Of a DNA stretch of 64,000 nt, positions 54,863 through 64,000 are shown in pieces; position 1 is the stretch's first letter, and each line of letters begins with the position of its first letter. Location: the NCBI GenBank assembly GCA_023053685.1, contig JALIGW010000010.1, positions 6,730,096-6,794,095 on the forward strand, in the 5' to 3' direction. The DNA is from Diadophis punctatus similis. Taxonomy: Eukaryota > Chordata > Lepidosauria > Squamata > Dipsadidae. A program made the translations under genes and the position numbers. The notes below the pieces were generated by a model that ran no database searches, was not told the origin of the DNA, and saw only the letters and a list, made by a program, of their open reading frames with translations.

Positions 54863-55062
54863 AGAGCCACTTTCATCTAGTGGTTAAGGCAGCAGGCTAA
54901 AAATAGGAGACTGTGAGATCTCACCTTAGCCATGAAAGCCAGATGGATGACTTTGGGCCAGTCACACTCTTTCAGGCCAACACATCATACAGGGTTGTTG
55001 TTGTGAGAAAATAAGAAGAGTAAGGTGTGCTGTATATGTTCACTGCTTTGAGTTATTTGTAA

Positions 55063-55697
55063 ATGTAGCGCTACCCACAAAAGGGCTTCTGGAGTCTGGG
55101 TTCTCCTGGCCCTATTGGTATGGCCACCGGTCCACACTGGTCCCTCGCTCAGGCACCGCTACTGGTCTGGGTCATGTAGTGTCGTGGTGGTCAGTCTTCT
55201 CTCCGCAGGCAGGTCATGTAGTGGGGTGATGGTCAGCAGGCGGGTCACGTGATGAGATGGTATTCATGTGGCTGGTTGACCATTCTTCCTTCCTTCCTTC
55301 CTTCCTTCCTTCCTTCCTTCCTCCCTCCCTCCCTCCCTCCCTCCCTCCCTCCCTCCCTCCCTCTCCCTCCCTCCCTCTCTCTTGAATTGCTTGCTGGGCT
55401 GTCCTTCGTGAATTCCTCTGCTTGCCCTACAGAAGCCTCTCCTATCTTATCCCCTTCTCTCCCTCAGGCTTGCCCCACAAAAGCCTCCCTCTCCCTTTCC
55501 CCAGGCTCTTTTTCCACTTCCCCCTTAAGCCTTTTTTCCTATCCTCTCAAGCCTCCTTTCCCCCAGGCATCCCTTCCTAGCCCTACCTTCTGGCTTTTTC
55601 CCCAGAAAACCCCCTCCTTCCTCCTCTCACACTCCTTCTGTCTCCTCTTCTTCCCACCAAAAACTCTTCCTTTTATTCCCTTCTCCCCCCTCCCGCT
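55063..55697. other. Unclassified CT-rich insertion in the SINE
   Basis: Contains GGTCATGTAGTG-type short repeats (55171-55250), a (CTTC)n(CTCC)n array at 55282-55380 and CT-rich sequence to 55695. CGCTAC occurs at both edges (about 55068-55073 and 55694-55699), a possible short target duplication. Its element class is unknown. The Ser/Pro-rich ORF over it is low complexity. Confidence 0.4.
55282..55380. repeat. (CTTC)n(CTCC)n microsatellite
   Basis: About 11 TTCC units followed by about 14 CTCC units, then imperfect copies. Confidence 0.93.
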
Positions 55698-55740
55698 ACA
55701 TAAAAAAAATAAAGGTGGGATATAAATAAATAAGTAATAA

Positions 55741-56210
55741 ATGTACAATAACTAGTCTGACAATAAACACTAACCCTAAGAAATACTTTTTCCATCTGAT
55801 TTTAATTTCCTTGGCTTGAAAATTAGAGGTCTGTACTCTAAGCCCATTTATGAATATTCTGAAAGTAACTAAAACAACCAAAAGCAATCCCAGTCACATT
55901 AACATTTTTATTTTCCCAGTTTATATTAAAATTTCAATTCTAGTTTCTTATTTTTTTTAAAAAAAGATTCAAATACAACATTAGTTGTCTTAAAAAAAAG
56001 AATTCAAGATAGAGAATCTCATAAATCTATAGTGACAAATAGCAATTAGTAAAAATTTGAGATATTGTGAGAAACCAAAAAAGAAATAAAAATAACCTGT
56101 AGCACAGTGCTGGCTGCAGAAAGGCTGAGAAAAGTAAAATCAAAATACTCAGAGTTTCCAAATTTCTATACCTTACCTGTAATTCCTGCTTTAAACTGCC
56201 TTCTTGAAGT
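55741..56210. other. AT-rich intron, no feature seen
   Basis: About 470 bp without a recognised repeat or gene. Confidence 0.45.
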
Positions 56211-56319
56211 TTGTGTGATTCTTTTGTCAAGACTCCTGTCAGGGTCCCAAGTAACACACCCAATGGAATCAAAACTCCAAGGCAGGCATCTTCCTCAAAG
56301 TATGGATTTATTAGGCATG

Positions 56320-56657
56320 TCATATTGGCACATCTGGGGAAACCCGATGTCAGCCCTGGAGGCCATCTTTTTCTTTGGATCTTCAGGGCTTCCACACTTG
56401 GTGCTGTGGGAAAGTGGAAGGGGGGTTGCATGGAGTTGGTGGAGTTATTTAGCCATAACATTCTTTTCTCTGAGAGTCAAGGACGTTCAGCCTGCACCTG
56501 GAGAGGCGTGACTGGGAGGCATCTCCAGTTGGGACAGTGGATTGATTGGACCATGTGATGGACATGTAGGTGCAGGGGAAGGGGCTTTGACTTTCCTTTG
56601 GGTGTTAAAACCTGGGGCCTTTCAGATTCGGGTTTTCCCAGATGTGCCAATATGATA
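56320..56657. repeat. Inverted repeat of 28-bp arms, about 280 bp apart
   Basis: The left arm TCATATTGGCACATCTGGGG at 56320 onward (to AACCCGA, 56346) is the inverse of the right arm at 56628-56655, with one mismatch. The interior is GC-richer than the flanks and has no good ORF. A TGTCAGGGTCCC start about 75 bp to the left hints at an LTR-like context. Nature uncertain: a MITE or the ends of a rearranged repeat. Confidence 0.6.
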
Positions 56658-56699
56658 TCTCTAATACAAGTGTAAAATGGATTTAGATTTAGATTTATT

Positions 56700-57515
56700 A
56701 TTAGAGTTGGAAGGGACCTTGTAGGTCATCTAGTCCAACCCTCTGCTCAAGCAGGAGTTCCTACACCATTTGAGACAGATGGCAGTCCAGTCTCTCCTTG
56801 AAGGTCGCAAGTGTTGGGGCTCTCACAACCTCTGCTGGCAAGCTGTTCCACTGGTTGATCGCTCTCACCGTCAGAAAGTTTCTCCTCACTTCCAGGTTGA
56901 ATCTCTCCTTGGTCAACTTCCATCCGTTATTCCTTGTTTGGCTTTCTAGTGCCATAGAGAACAGCCTGACCCTCTCCTCTCTGTGGCATCCCCTCAAGTA
57001 TTGGAACACTGCTATCATGTCACCCCTGGTCCTTCTCTTCGCCAGACTGGCCACGCTCAGTTCCTGCAACTGCTCTTTGTATGTTTTATTTTCCAGACCC
57101 TTTATCATCCTGGTTGCTCTCTTCTGCACTTTCTCTAGAGTTTCAATGTCTTTTTTGTAGTGTGGTGACCAAAACTGGATGCAGTACTCTAGGTGTGGTC
57201 TGACCAAGGCTTTATAGAGTGGTACTAGTACCTCTCTGGTCCTTGATTGTATTCCTCTATTTATGCAGCTCAGGACTGCATTGGCCTTTTTGGTTGCTGC
57301 TGCACACTGCTGGCTCATATTTAGTTGGCTGTGTACCAGGACTCTGAGATCCCTCTCGCAATCGCTGCTATTGAGTGTGGTTTTGCCCAGTTTGTATGTG
57401 TATTTTTTATTCTTCTTACCTAGATGCAGAATTTTACTTTTCTCTGTGTTAAATTTCATTGTATTGGTTTGGGCCCAGTGTTGGAGTCTGTCGAGGTCCC
57501 TCTGGATCTTTGAGG
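56700..57515 (-). mobile_element. CR1 LINE copy 3, antisense, 3' fragment
   Basis: The 3' end AGAGTTGGAAGGGACCTTGT is at about 56705, preceded by the tail GGATTTAGATTTAGATTTAT. The ORF2 C-terminal frame 56761-57459 is open for 232 codons: [58 protein letters not shown] and AINQWNSLPAEVVRAPTL. 5'-truncated at about 57515 after a segment for FADD-downstream sequence. It borders Gypsy copy 2. Confidence 0.88.
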
Positions 57516-57678
57516 AACTGCCTGCCTTGGAGTTTTACTTGGTTGGGGGTGTTACCAGGAACCCTGACATTAATCCGAATCTCCATTAAAACCTCAAACT
57601 AGCTCCCTGCTTAGCGGGGTGCTGTCTGGAATCCTGAGCCTCGAGCGCCGACCTGATAGCCATAAAGACTCAGGGAAG

Positions 57679-59150
57679 ATGGAGGAAAAGATGGCAACTA
57701 CAGAGGGAGTCACCGGGATTGGTTTGGAGATCCTCCTCAAGACCATCTACTCCCCTTCTGAGGTGATGAAGGCAGCGGAGGCTGCTGAGGCCGAGCACCG
57801 ATGGGGCGCCCAGCCCAAGGAGCCAACGCATTGGCAGGTCGCTCAGCCAGACCCTTCCTTATGGGGTGAAGCTGCGGGAGCCATGCTGCCCCATGAATTG
57901 CCGATCGGGGCAACGCTGCAGGAACCTCAGATGGGAACGAGCAGAGCAGAGCAAGTCCAGGCCTTCAAATGGATAACGACAAAACTCCTGAGCCCAGCGA
58001 TTCCCGGGAGTGGAGCCTCCCACTGCTGTCATGAAGCCAGTTGCTAGCGGGTCTTCTGGAGCGGTTTGACCAACTCAGCATGGGCAGCATTGCACAACCG
58101 CCTCCCCCCAGCCAATCCGGCTGGGTTCTGGATCAACCCAAGTTCACCTTTCCGAGGCCAGGAGCCGCGACTGCCCAGAGTGGAGCGTCAGCTTTGTTTC
58201 ACTCTCAGCCTCAGCCTCCCCCATCAGGGCTGGTCTACCGGAATGACAGCTCATGCAGGAGTCGGTGTGGCACAGCAGCAAGGCCCGCTAGGGCAGTCCA
58301 GCCCGGGACTGCGCAGAGAAGCATTGTGGCTGCCGAGACCCAACACCCCCCTCACCAACTGGTCCTCAGATTGCCTCCTGCTGACCAGATCCCCCCTGAC
58401 TGAGCCTTCTATCCTGGCCAGGGGTGGGTGCAGTACCAGTGGATGCCAGCACCAGCCACACCACCGGCCCGGCACCGCAAATGGCCCAGCCAGATGCTCC
58501 TCCCCCATGGTTAAAGAGCGACATTCGACGGGGCCCCAGGGAAGCTGGCCAACTTCCTCAAATGGATTTGGTCCTACATTGACCGTTATGGGGACCAATA
58601 TCAGACAGATCGAGACATTGTATCAGCAATTGCTGATGGCATGAATGAGGGGGACGTGGCGGATTGGATAGCCTAGCTACATGATGAAGGAGCCCCAGAC
58701 CTAGAGGATGCTGATAAATTTGTACAGCTGCTCTGGGCCTGATTCAAAATCACAGCCCATAGGCAGGAGGCTGAAGCCCAATCAAAGACCTGAAGCAAGT
58801 GGGCCGACCCCCAAAGGATTTTGTCTGGGAATTCCAGAGGTTGTCCAGAAAACTGAGAGACTGGCCTGAACGCCTTCTCGTCTACCACTTCAAAGATGCC
58901 CTAGACCAGGACCTCCGGCAAGCTTGCGGCATCAGAGGGGTTCCAGACCATATACAGGACTGGTACAATATAGCCATGGCAATGGACCTAGAGATCCACC
59001 CACATCGGAAGCCTACCCCAGAAAAGCCAGTCAAGAGGACCCTGGGTCACTGAGCCCCTGCTGAAGCACCGCAACCGGCACTGCCAGGGACAATCAAGTG
59101 CTTCTGATGCAGCCAACATGGTCTCCAAGTGTCTGAGTCCCTGGCCCCTG
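57679..59150 (+). pseudogene. Gypsy gag remnant (copy 2)
   Basis: Starts at ATG 57679 (MEEKMATTEGVTGIGLEILL) and is open to 58047, then continues in other frames. GRPPKDFVWEFQRLSRKLRDW and VYHFKDALDQDLRQACG (58799-59053) are typical of the Gypsy capsid C-terminal domain. The zinc knuckle expected near 59097-59140 is destroyed: the second cysteine position is preceded by a stop (CF*CSQHG) and the final Cys is lost. Gag forms the particle that packages RNA. Confidence 0.72.
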
Positions 59151-59339
59151 GCCCAGTCCCTCAACTCCGAACCCCATCGGCATCCCGGGGAAGAAGAACC
59201 CCAAGGAAGCCACCAGACAAGGGGAGAATCACCTGACAAGCTGCTGAGGTTCCTTTCCTCCCAGCTGGGTGTGAGGAAACTCCAGCTTTGGAAACCCCTC
59301 CGAGCTCCACCAGTGGGAGCAGCAGCAAAGAGGACCCTA

Positions 59340-60257
59340 TGGTAAGCGAAGCCATTCACCACTTCACAATAAAAACCCAGATTGTAGTGCCAGAAATTGG
59401 GGTTCAAGGGGACATAGACACTGGTTGCACCAGATGCCTGATCATAGTCCAGCAACTAGGGATAGGCAAGTCGATGGGATGCTATAGGCAGAGCCACCAC
59501 CACTTTAGTCACAGAACTCATTAGACTGGAGATGGAGTGCCACCAGGAGCTCATTTGATTTGTAGTGTAGCCCCCAAAATGACTGAATCAATCATACTGG
59601 GTCTTGTGTGGCTGGATCATCAAGTGGGAAGATGGGTACTGAAAGCTAAGAATAGGCATTGGCCCACTGCCGCCCATCCAGCCAGACAATCACCAAAAGG
59701 CAGCTAACTTTGGCAGCCCCAGTGAACTGGAAAGTCCAGCAGCCACCACAAACAAGCTCCCTGGCTGCCCACAGGTGCCCAAGGAGTACCGAGATTTGGC
59801 GGGCATCTTTAGCAAGCAGGACTGCAACTTCCTCCCCCCTCACCACCCCACGGACTGCGCGGTTAAGTTTATGCCAGGAGCCAAGTTGCCAAAGCCAAAG
59901 ATGTACTCCATGGCCCCAAAAGAAATGGCCAAATTGAGAAAATACATTGATGCCAAATTAGCTAGGGGTTTCATTCAGGCCGCTAAATCCATAGTGGCAG
60001 CCCCCATACTGTTCAAGGAGAAAAAAGACAGGGGGATGAGACTCTGCGTTGCTTTTCATGGAATTAATGCCATGTACTTGGAGAACACCCCCCTCCCCCT
60101 AATGAAAGAAATGCTAAGCCATCTGGCAAAGGGCAAGGGCATGCCATCATCCCCCCCTCACAACAAGCAGAGGACAAGCCAAATGCCAAACCGATCCTAT
60201 GTGGGAAAAACTAACAACAGCACTAAAGGCTGTGCTCCCAGCCAACCAATGGTTTAA
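59340..60257 (+). pseudogene. Gypsy protease and RT N-terminal remnant (copy 2)
   Basis: Protease: VPEIGVQGDIDTGCTRCLI (about 59391-59450) keeps the D-T-G but has lost about four residues before it compared with ALIDSGCT in copy 1. The RT frame 59775-60257 reads PKEYRDLAGIFSKQDCNFLP, MAPKEMAKLRKYIDAKLARG, PILFKEKKD and RLCVAFHGINAMY, then breaks off at about 60120. The catalytic YLDD region is deleted. Confidence 0.78.
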
Positions 60258-60289
60258 TGAAAACAAAGATATTTTAACCATGAGAGTGG

Positions 60290-60870
60290 AGCTAGTTTGG
60301 AAGGGGTCCAAACTGTATGTCCCCAACAGCTTGAGGCTGCAGGTTTTACAGCGCAGCCACGATTCATGACTGGCCAGCCATTTCAGCTTCCTAAAAACCC
60401 TTCACCTGGCCGGAAGGCAGTTTTGGTGGCCGAAGATGAAAGCCAATGTGGAGGACTATGTAAAAAGCTGTGCCACCTGCACCACCATGAAGGTGAGACC
60501 AGGGAAACCTCCTGGACTCCTCCAACAAGTGGCTAACCCAGCCGACCTTGGGAGGAGATCACTATGGACTTTATAGTCAAACTCCCAGAGAGTGGGGGAA
60601 ATACAGTCATTTGGACGGTAGTCAACTTATTTTCTAAAGAAGCCCACTTCACTGCTTGCTAGGGATTACCCTCAGCCAAAAAGCTGGCTAAAATGTTCAT
60701 CAAGCAGATTTATTGGCTGCACAGAGTGCCCCGCCAGGTGATCTCAATTGAGGCATCCAGTTCACCGGTAAGTTCTGGAGGGAGTTCCTGAAATCCATTA
60801 GATCGACTCAGGGATTTAGCTCGGCTTTTTATCCAAGCACAAACGGAGCTGCGGAACGAACAAACGCAAT
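60290..60870 (+). pseudogene. Gypsy integrase remnant (copy 2), interrupted
   Basis: Integrase inserts the DNA copy into the genome. The HHCC zinc-binding region is visible (LQVLQRSHDS ... WWPKMKANVEDYVKSCATC), followed by core-domain sequence across several frames, including a GAAERTN segment at about 60847-60868. The remainder (VEQYIRCYV and AEVAYNNAVHSSTG) lies at about 62056-62150 beyond a Rex1-like LINE. Stops and frameshifts throughout. Confidence 0.75.
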
Positions 60871-62048
60871 TAGAATTAGAATTAACATTCTTTATTGGCC
60901 AGGTGTGATTGGACACACAAGGAATTTGTTTTTGGTGCATATGCTCTCAGTGTACATAAAAAGAAAAGATACATCCGTCAAGAATCATAAGGTACAACAC
61001 TTAATGATAGTCATAGGTAAGCAATCAAATCATACTGGGAAACAATCAGTATAAATCGTAAGGATACAAACAACAAAGTTACAGTCATACAGTCATAAGT
61101 CATAAGTGGGAAGAGATGGGTGATAGGAACGATGAGAAGATTAATAGTAATAGTAATGCAGACTTAGTTAATAGTTTGACAGTGTTGAGGGAATTATTTG
61201 TTTAGCAGAGTGATAGCGTTCGGGGAAAAACTGTTCGGGGGAAAACTGTTCTTGTGTCTAATTGTTCTAGTGTGCAGTGCTCTATAGCATCGTTTTGAGG
61301 GTAGGAGTTGAAACAATTTATGTCCAGGATGCGAGGGGTCTGTAAATATTTTCACGGCCCTCTTTTTGACTCATGGTCCTCAATGGAAGGCAGGTTGGCA
61401 GTAATTATTTTTTTCTGCAGTTCTGATTATCCTCTGAAGTCTGTGTCTGTCTTGTTGGGTTGCAGAACCAAATCAGACAGTTATAGAGGTGCAGATGACA
61501 GACTCAATAATTCCTCTGTAGAACTGTATCAGCAGCTCCTTGGGCAGTTTGAGCTTCCTGAGTTGGCCCAGAAAGAACATTCTTTGTTGTGCTTTTTTGA
61601 TGACGTTTTTGATGTTAGGTGTCCATTTTAGGTCTTGAGATATGATAGAACCTAGAAATTACTGTTGATACTGTGTTGTCTAGTATTGTAAGAGGTGGTA
61701 GTATGGGAGGGTTTCTCCTAAAGTCTACCACCATTTCTATGGTTTTGGGTGTGTTCAGTTCTAGATTTTTCCGGTCGCACTATGAGGCTAGTTGTTCAAC
61801 CTCCCGTCTGTATGCGGATTCATCGTTGTCTCGAATGAGACTAATCACTGTTGTATCATCTGCAAACTTCAGTATTTTAACAGATGGATTGTTTGAGATG
61901 CAGTCATTGGTATATAAAGAGAAGAGAAGTGGAGATAGCACACATACTTAGGGGGGGGCTGTGCTAATTGTACAGGTATCTGATGTGATTCTGCTCACAT
62001 GTGATTCTTGCTTCCTGTCTGTTAGGACAGGGTTATGTATTGTTCCAC
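60871..62048 (-). mobile_element. Rex1-like LINE, antisense, 5'-truncated
   Basis: 1178 bp inserted in Gypsy integrase with a perfect 7-bp duplication ACGCAAT at 60864-60870 and 62049-62055. The tail TTAATTCTAATTCTAATT is at 60871-60890. On the minus strand the RT reads LLFSLYTNDC, KFADDTTVISLIRDNDESAY, CDRKNLELN and MVVDFRRNPP (about 61680-61900), then ISQDLKWTPNIKNVIKKAQQ. These are typical of Rex1/Babar-clade LINEs. Frameshifts break the frame. Confidence 0.8.
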
Positions 62049-62156
62049 ACGCAATGGTGGAACAATACATAAGATGTTATGTAAGGAGGACTGGGCGGAC
62101 CTGCTGCCTTTCGCAGAAGTGGCTTACAACAATGCCGTGCATAGCAGCACTGGATT

Positions 62157-64000
62157 TTTTTTTTAAAAAAATAATTTTTATTAAAAAAACATTGGACACA
62201 GTGCGACCTCCCTGGCTTTGTCATTTCCATACATATTGTAACATAACAACAAATACAATTCCTACTTATCGTACATTACTACTTTGATATTATAAAACAT
62301 ATCCCTTGTCCTTATTTGTATGCTTGTCTAAGTATTGTCCAGTTTCAGTTCTACAAATCCTCAATATTTTTTGTTCCGACTCCTTTTCCTCATTTCCAAC
62401 CATTGGTACATTTTATTCCAAATGTCATAGTATTCTGTCTCACCTTTATTTTTAAGTTCTAGTGTCAGTCTGTCCATTTCCACGCAAACCAATATTTTCT
62501 TTATTATCACTTCTTAACTCTATTTTTCCAATTTTGTGCATAAACCAATCTTGCTGATGTTATAACGTGCAGCATTAAATATATCAATCCTTTACTATAT
62601 TTCTCTTTTATAATTCCTAATATGAATACTTCTGGTTTTAAGTGTATATTTTGGTCTAGCATCTCTTCCAACCATGTCTTTATCTGATGCCAAATTCCTT
62701 AGCTTTTGTGCATGACCACCACATATGATAAAATGATCCTAGCGCTGAGTTACATTTCCAACACTGCAGTGATAGATTCTTATTCATTTTCGCTAATCTT
62801 GTAAGCGGAAGGTGCCACCTATAGAACATTTCATATATGTTTTCTTTATACGTGGTTGCTGACATTAATTTCCTATTTCTCTCCCATAGATCTTGCCATT
62901 TATCCAGTTCAATATTGTAACCAAAGTTTTGGGCCCACACTACCATAGTTTCCTTCACTTGCTCTTCCGCCATTTTATATTCCAATAGATATTGATAAGT
63001 TTTCTTTATCACCTTTTCATCCGTTCCTAATAAAATTTTATCTAGCATCATTAATTCTTTCTTAATACCCCATTCCTTTCTATCTTTCATATAGCGTGAT
63101 TGAATTTGTAGGTATGCCCACCACTTCAATTCTACTCCTTCTTCTTGTAGTTCTTTTCTAGATTTTAATTCCCCTCTTTCATTTAATATATCCTTATATG
63201 CAACTACTTTCCCCAAATTGATGAAATTTGGGTGTACCAACACCTCCAACATAGAGAGCTGGAGTTCTGTTGTTTAACTTTTGTCCAAACCTCAAGGAAA
63301 GCTCGTTTGACATGGTGCCTTTGGAAGTACTGGTGAGCCCTATGTCTACTATCCCATAAAAATGCATGCCATCGTATTTGCATATCATACCCTTCCAACG
63401 TTAGTAACCTCCTATTCTTTAAGCTTATGCTCTCTCTTACCCATTGAGTACGGCAGTTTGATAATATCTTTCTCAATCTGGCAAGCCGAACCCTACTCTT
63501 TCTTTGGATTCTTGTAGTAATTTTAATTTAATTCTAGGTCTCTTCCCTTGCCAGATAAATTTGGATATTATTTTGTTTAAATTTCCGAAATATTCCTTCT
63601 CTAATCTTATGGGTATGTTTTGAAATAGGAAAAGTATTTTTGGTAATTCATTTTTATTGTTGCAATCCTCCCTATCAGGGTAAGTTGCAAATTTTTCCAT
63701 CTCTCCAGGTCTGCCTTGATTTGATCATTTAATTTATTGTAGTTGTCCTCTTCGATTGTTATACATCTTGCCGTTAGCTGTATTCCTAAATATTTCACTT
63801 TCTTTGCTATCTGGATATTTATTCTCTTGGTCAAATCCTCTTTCTGTATTTTAGACATATTTTTAACAATCATTTTGGTTTTTCTCCTTATTTATCCTCA
63901 ATCCAGCTACTTCCCCATATTCTCCCAGTACTTCCATAAGACTCAAACTCAATTGTAATGGCTCTTCTATAATAAATACAAGATCATCTGCAAAAGCTTG
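62157..64000 (-). mobile_element. L1 LINE copy 5, antisense, running off the window
   Basis: The poly-T/A-rich 3' end starts at about 62155 directly after Gypsy integrase (AVHSSTG). The 3'UTR runs to about 62680 and ORF2 to the window edge, where the catalytic FADD (about 63979-63995) is just visible. The 5' end and TSD lie outside. Confidence 0.88.
62680..63996 (-). pseudogene. L1 ORF2 C-terminal half (copy 5)
   Basis: Minus-strand frames in order from the edge: QAFADDLVFI at the edge (63975-64000), IAKKVKYLGIQLTAR (63607-63873), PIRLEKEYFGNLNKIISKFIW (63473-63700), LLTLEGYDMQIRWHAFLWDSR (63204-63476) and 62680-63252 with LKWWAYLQIQSRYMKDRKEW, AWAQNFGYNIELDKWQDLWE, FYRWHLPLTRLAKMNKNLS and CWKCNSALGSFYHMWW. 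Four frame changes show decay, yet each piece is well conserved. The zinc-knuckle CWKC is intact here. Confidence 0.86.

Larger units (their letters stand above)
54866..55740 (+). mobile_element. tRNA-derived SINE, split by a CT-rich insertion
   Basis: The head reads AGAGCCACTTTCATCTAGTGGTTAAGG (A box) and GAGACTGTGAGATCTCACC (B box region). The body has ATGACTTTGGGCCAGTCACA and ACAGGGTTGTTGTTGTGAG, well-known in squamate SINEs. It breaks off near 55062 at GTTATTTGTAAATGTAG, and a matching 3' tail AATAAAGGTGGGATATAAAT is found at 55709-55728. The about 630 bp between carry a CT-rich segment. Confidence 0.72.
57516..62156 (+). mobile_element. Ty3/Gypsy retrotransposon copy 2 (degraded, interrupted)
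   Basis: Same family as copy 1. Order: gag (about 57679-59150), protease remnant (about 59340-59480), RT N-terminus (59760-60120), a deletion of most RT and all RNase H, then integrase (about 60290-60870), which continues after a Rex1-like LINE at 62056-62156. It ends where L1 copy 5 begins. LTRs were not recognised. Several stops and frameshifts. Confidence 0.78.
48559..64000 (+). other. DMD: DMD intron 54 (5' part)
   Basis: Begins at the GT donor of exon 54 and runs off the right edge. It contains a hAT MITE, an ERV-like solo LTR, BovB, L2, TIR, SINE, CR1, Gypsy, Rex1-like and L1 sequence. No candidate for exon 55 is present. Confidence 0.82.

Noticed and set aside
55249..55725. 158-codon Ser/Pro/Leu-rich ORF
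   Set aside because: Created by the CTTC/CTCC array and CT-rich flank. No signal of selection or domain.
57679..58047. Domesticated Gypsy gag gene
   Set aside because: The first 120 codons are open, but stops and frame changes follow and the zinc knuckle is destroyed. It is a decaying copy rather than a co-opted gene.

Overview
This is a vertebrate nuclear window, most likely from a squamate reptile (lizard or snake). It lies inside the dystrophin gene (DMD), which is read on the + strand. Only two host exons are present: one of 212 bp at 31645-31856 and one of 155 bp at 48404-48558. Their lengths, phases, splice sites and encoded spectrin-repeat sequence match DMD exons 53 and 54 in the human numbering. 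The window therefore holds part of intron 52 (1-31644), all of intron 53 (31857-48403, 16.5 kb) and part of intron 54 (48559-64000). Host coding sequence is 367 bp, about 0.6% of the window. The squamate assignment rests on a Sauria-type tRNA SINE at the left edge, a BovB/RTE fragment, CR1 and L2 LINEs with microsatellite tails, Rex1-like and L1 LINEs, and Copia and Gypsy elements.

Most of the rest is transposable elements, stacked inside each other. I ordered the insertions by finding target-site duplications (TSDs). Block A (534-7769): a 5'-truncated antisense L1 with a 13-bp TSD contains a terminal-inverted-repeat (TIR) element at 899-6413, which contains a nearly intact sense L2 LINE. Block B (about 9.7-19.6 kb): a broken Gypsy element is interrupted by a CR1 that itself carries a hAT element, and by a LINE-type retroposon at 12612-18590 with a 21-bp TSD. 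That retroposon carries a solo LTR and a short Copia element with both LTRs. Block C (19.6-29.0 kb): an antisense L1 is split by a TIR element, an ORF1-only retroelement and a hAT element. Around exon 53 there are a short sense L1, a hAT element and a long antisense CR1.

Block D (37.8-44.8 kb) lies in intron 53. An ORF1-only, HAL1-like ('half-L1') element is split by a TA-flanked TIR element that is largely a row of long palindromes, and another HAL1-like copy is inserted in the last palindrome. Intron 54 carries a hAT MITE, an ERV-like solo LTR, BovB and L2 fragments, a TIR element, a split SINE, a CR1, a second broken Gypsy copy interrupted by a Rex1-like LINE, and an L1 that runs off the right edge.

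The most notable candidates are: the HAL1-like family (three full-length copies with 14-17 bp TSDs, one intact reading frame, and a conserved pair of 5'UTR stem-loops); the palindrome array at 37.99-39.43 kb; a group of three TIR families sharing a CCGT...ATAAGAC terminus with TA target sites; and the 2.8-kb Copia derivative that has lost gag, protease and integrase but keeps both LTRs. Family names come from recognised protein motifs and termini. No database search was possible.
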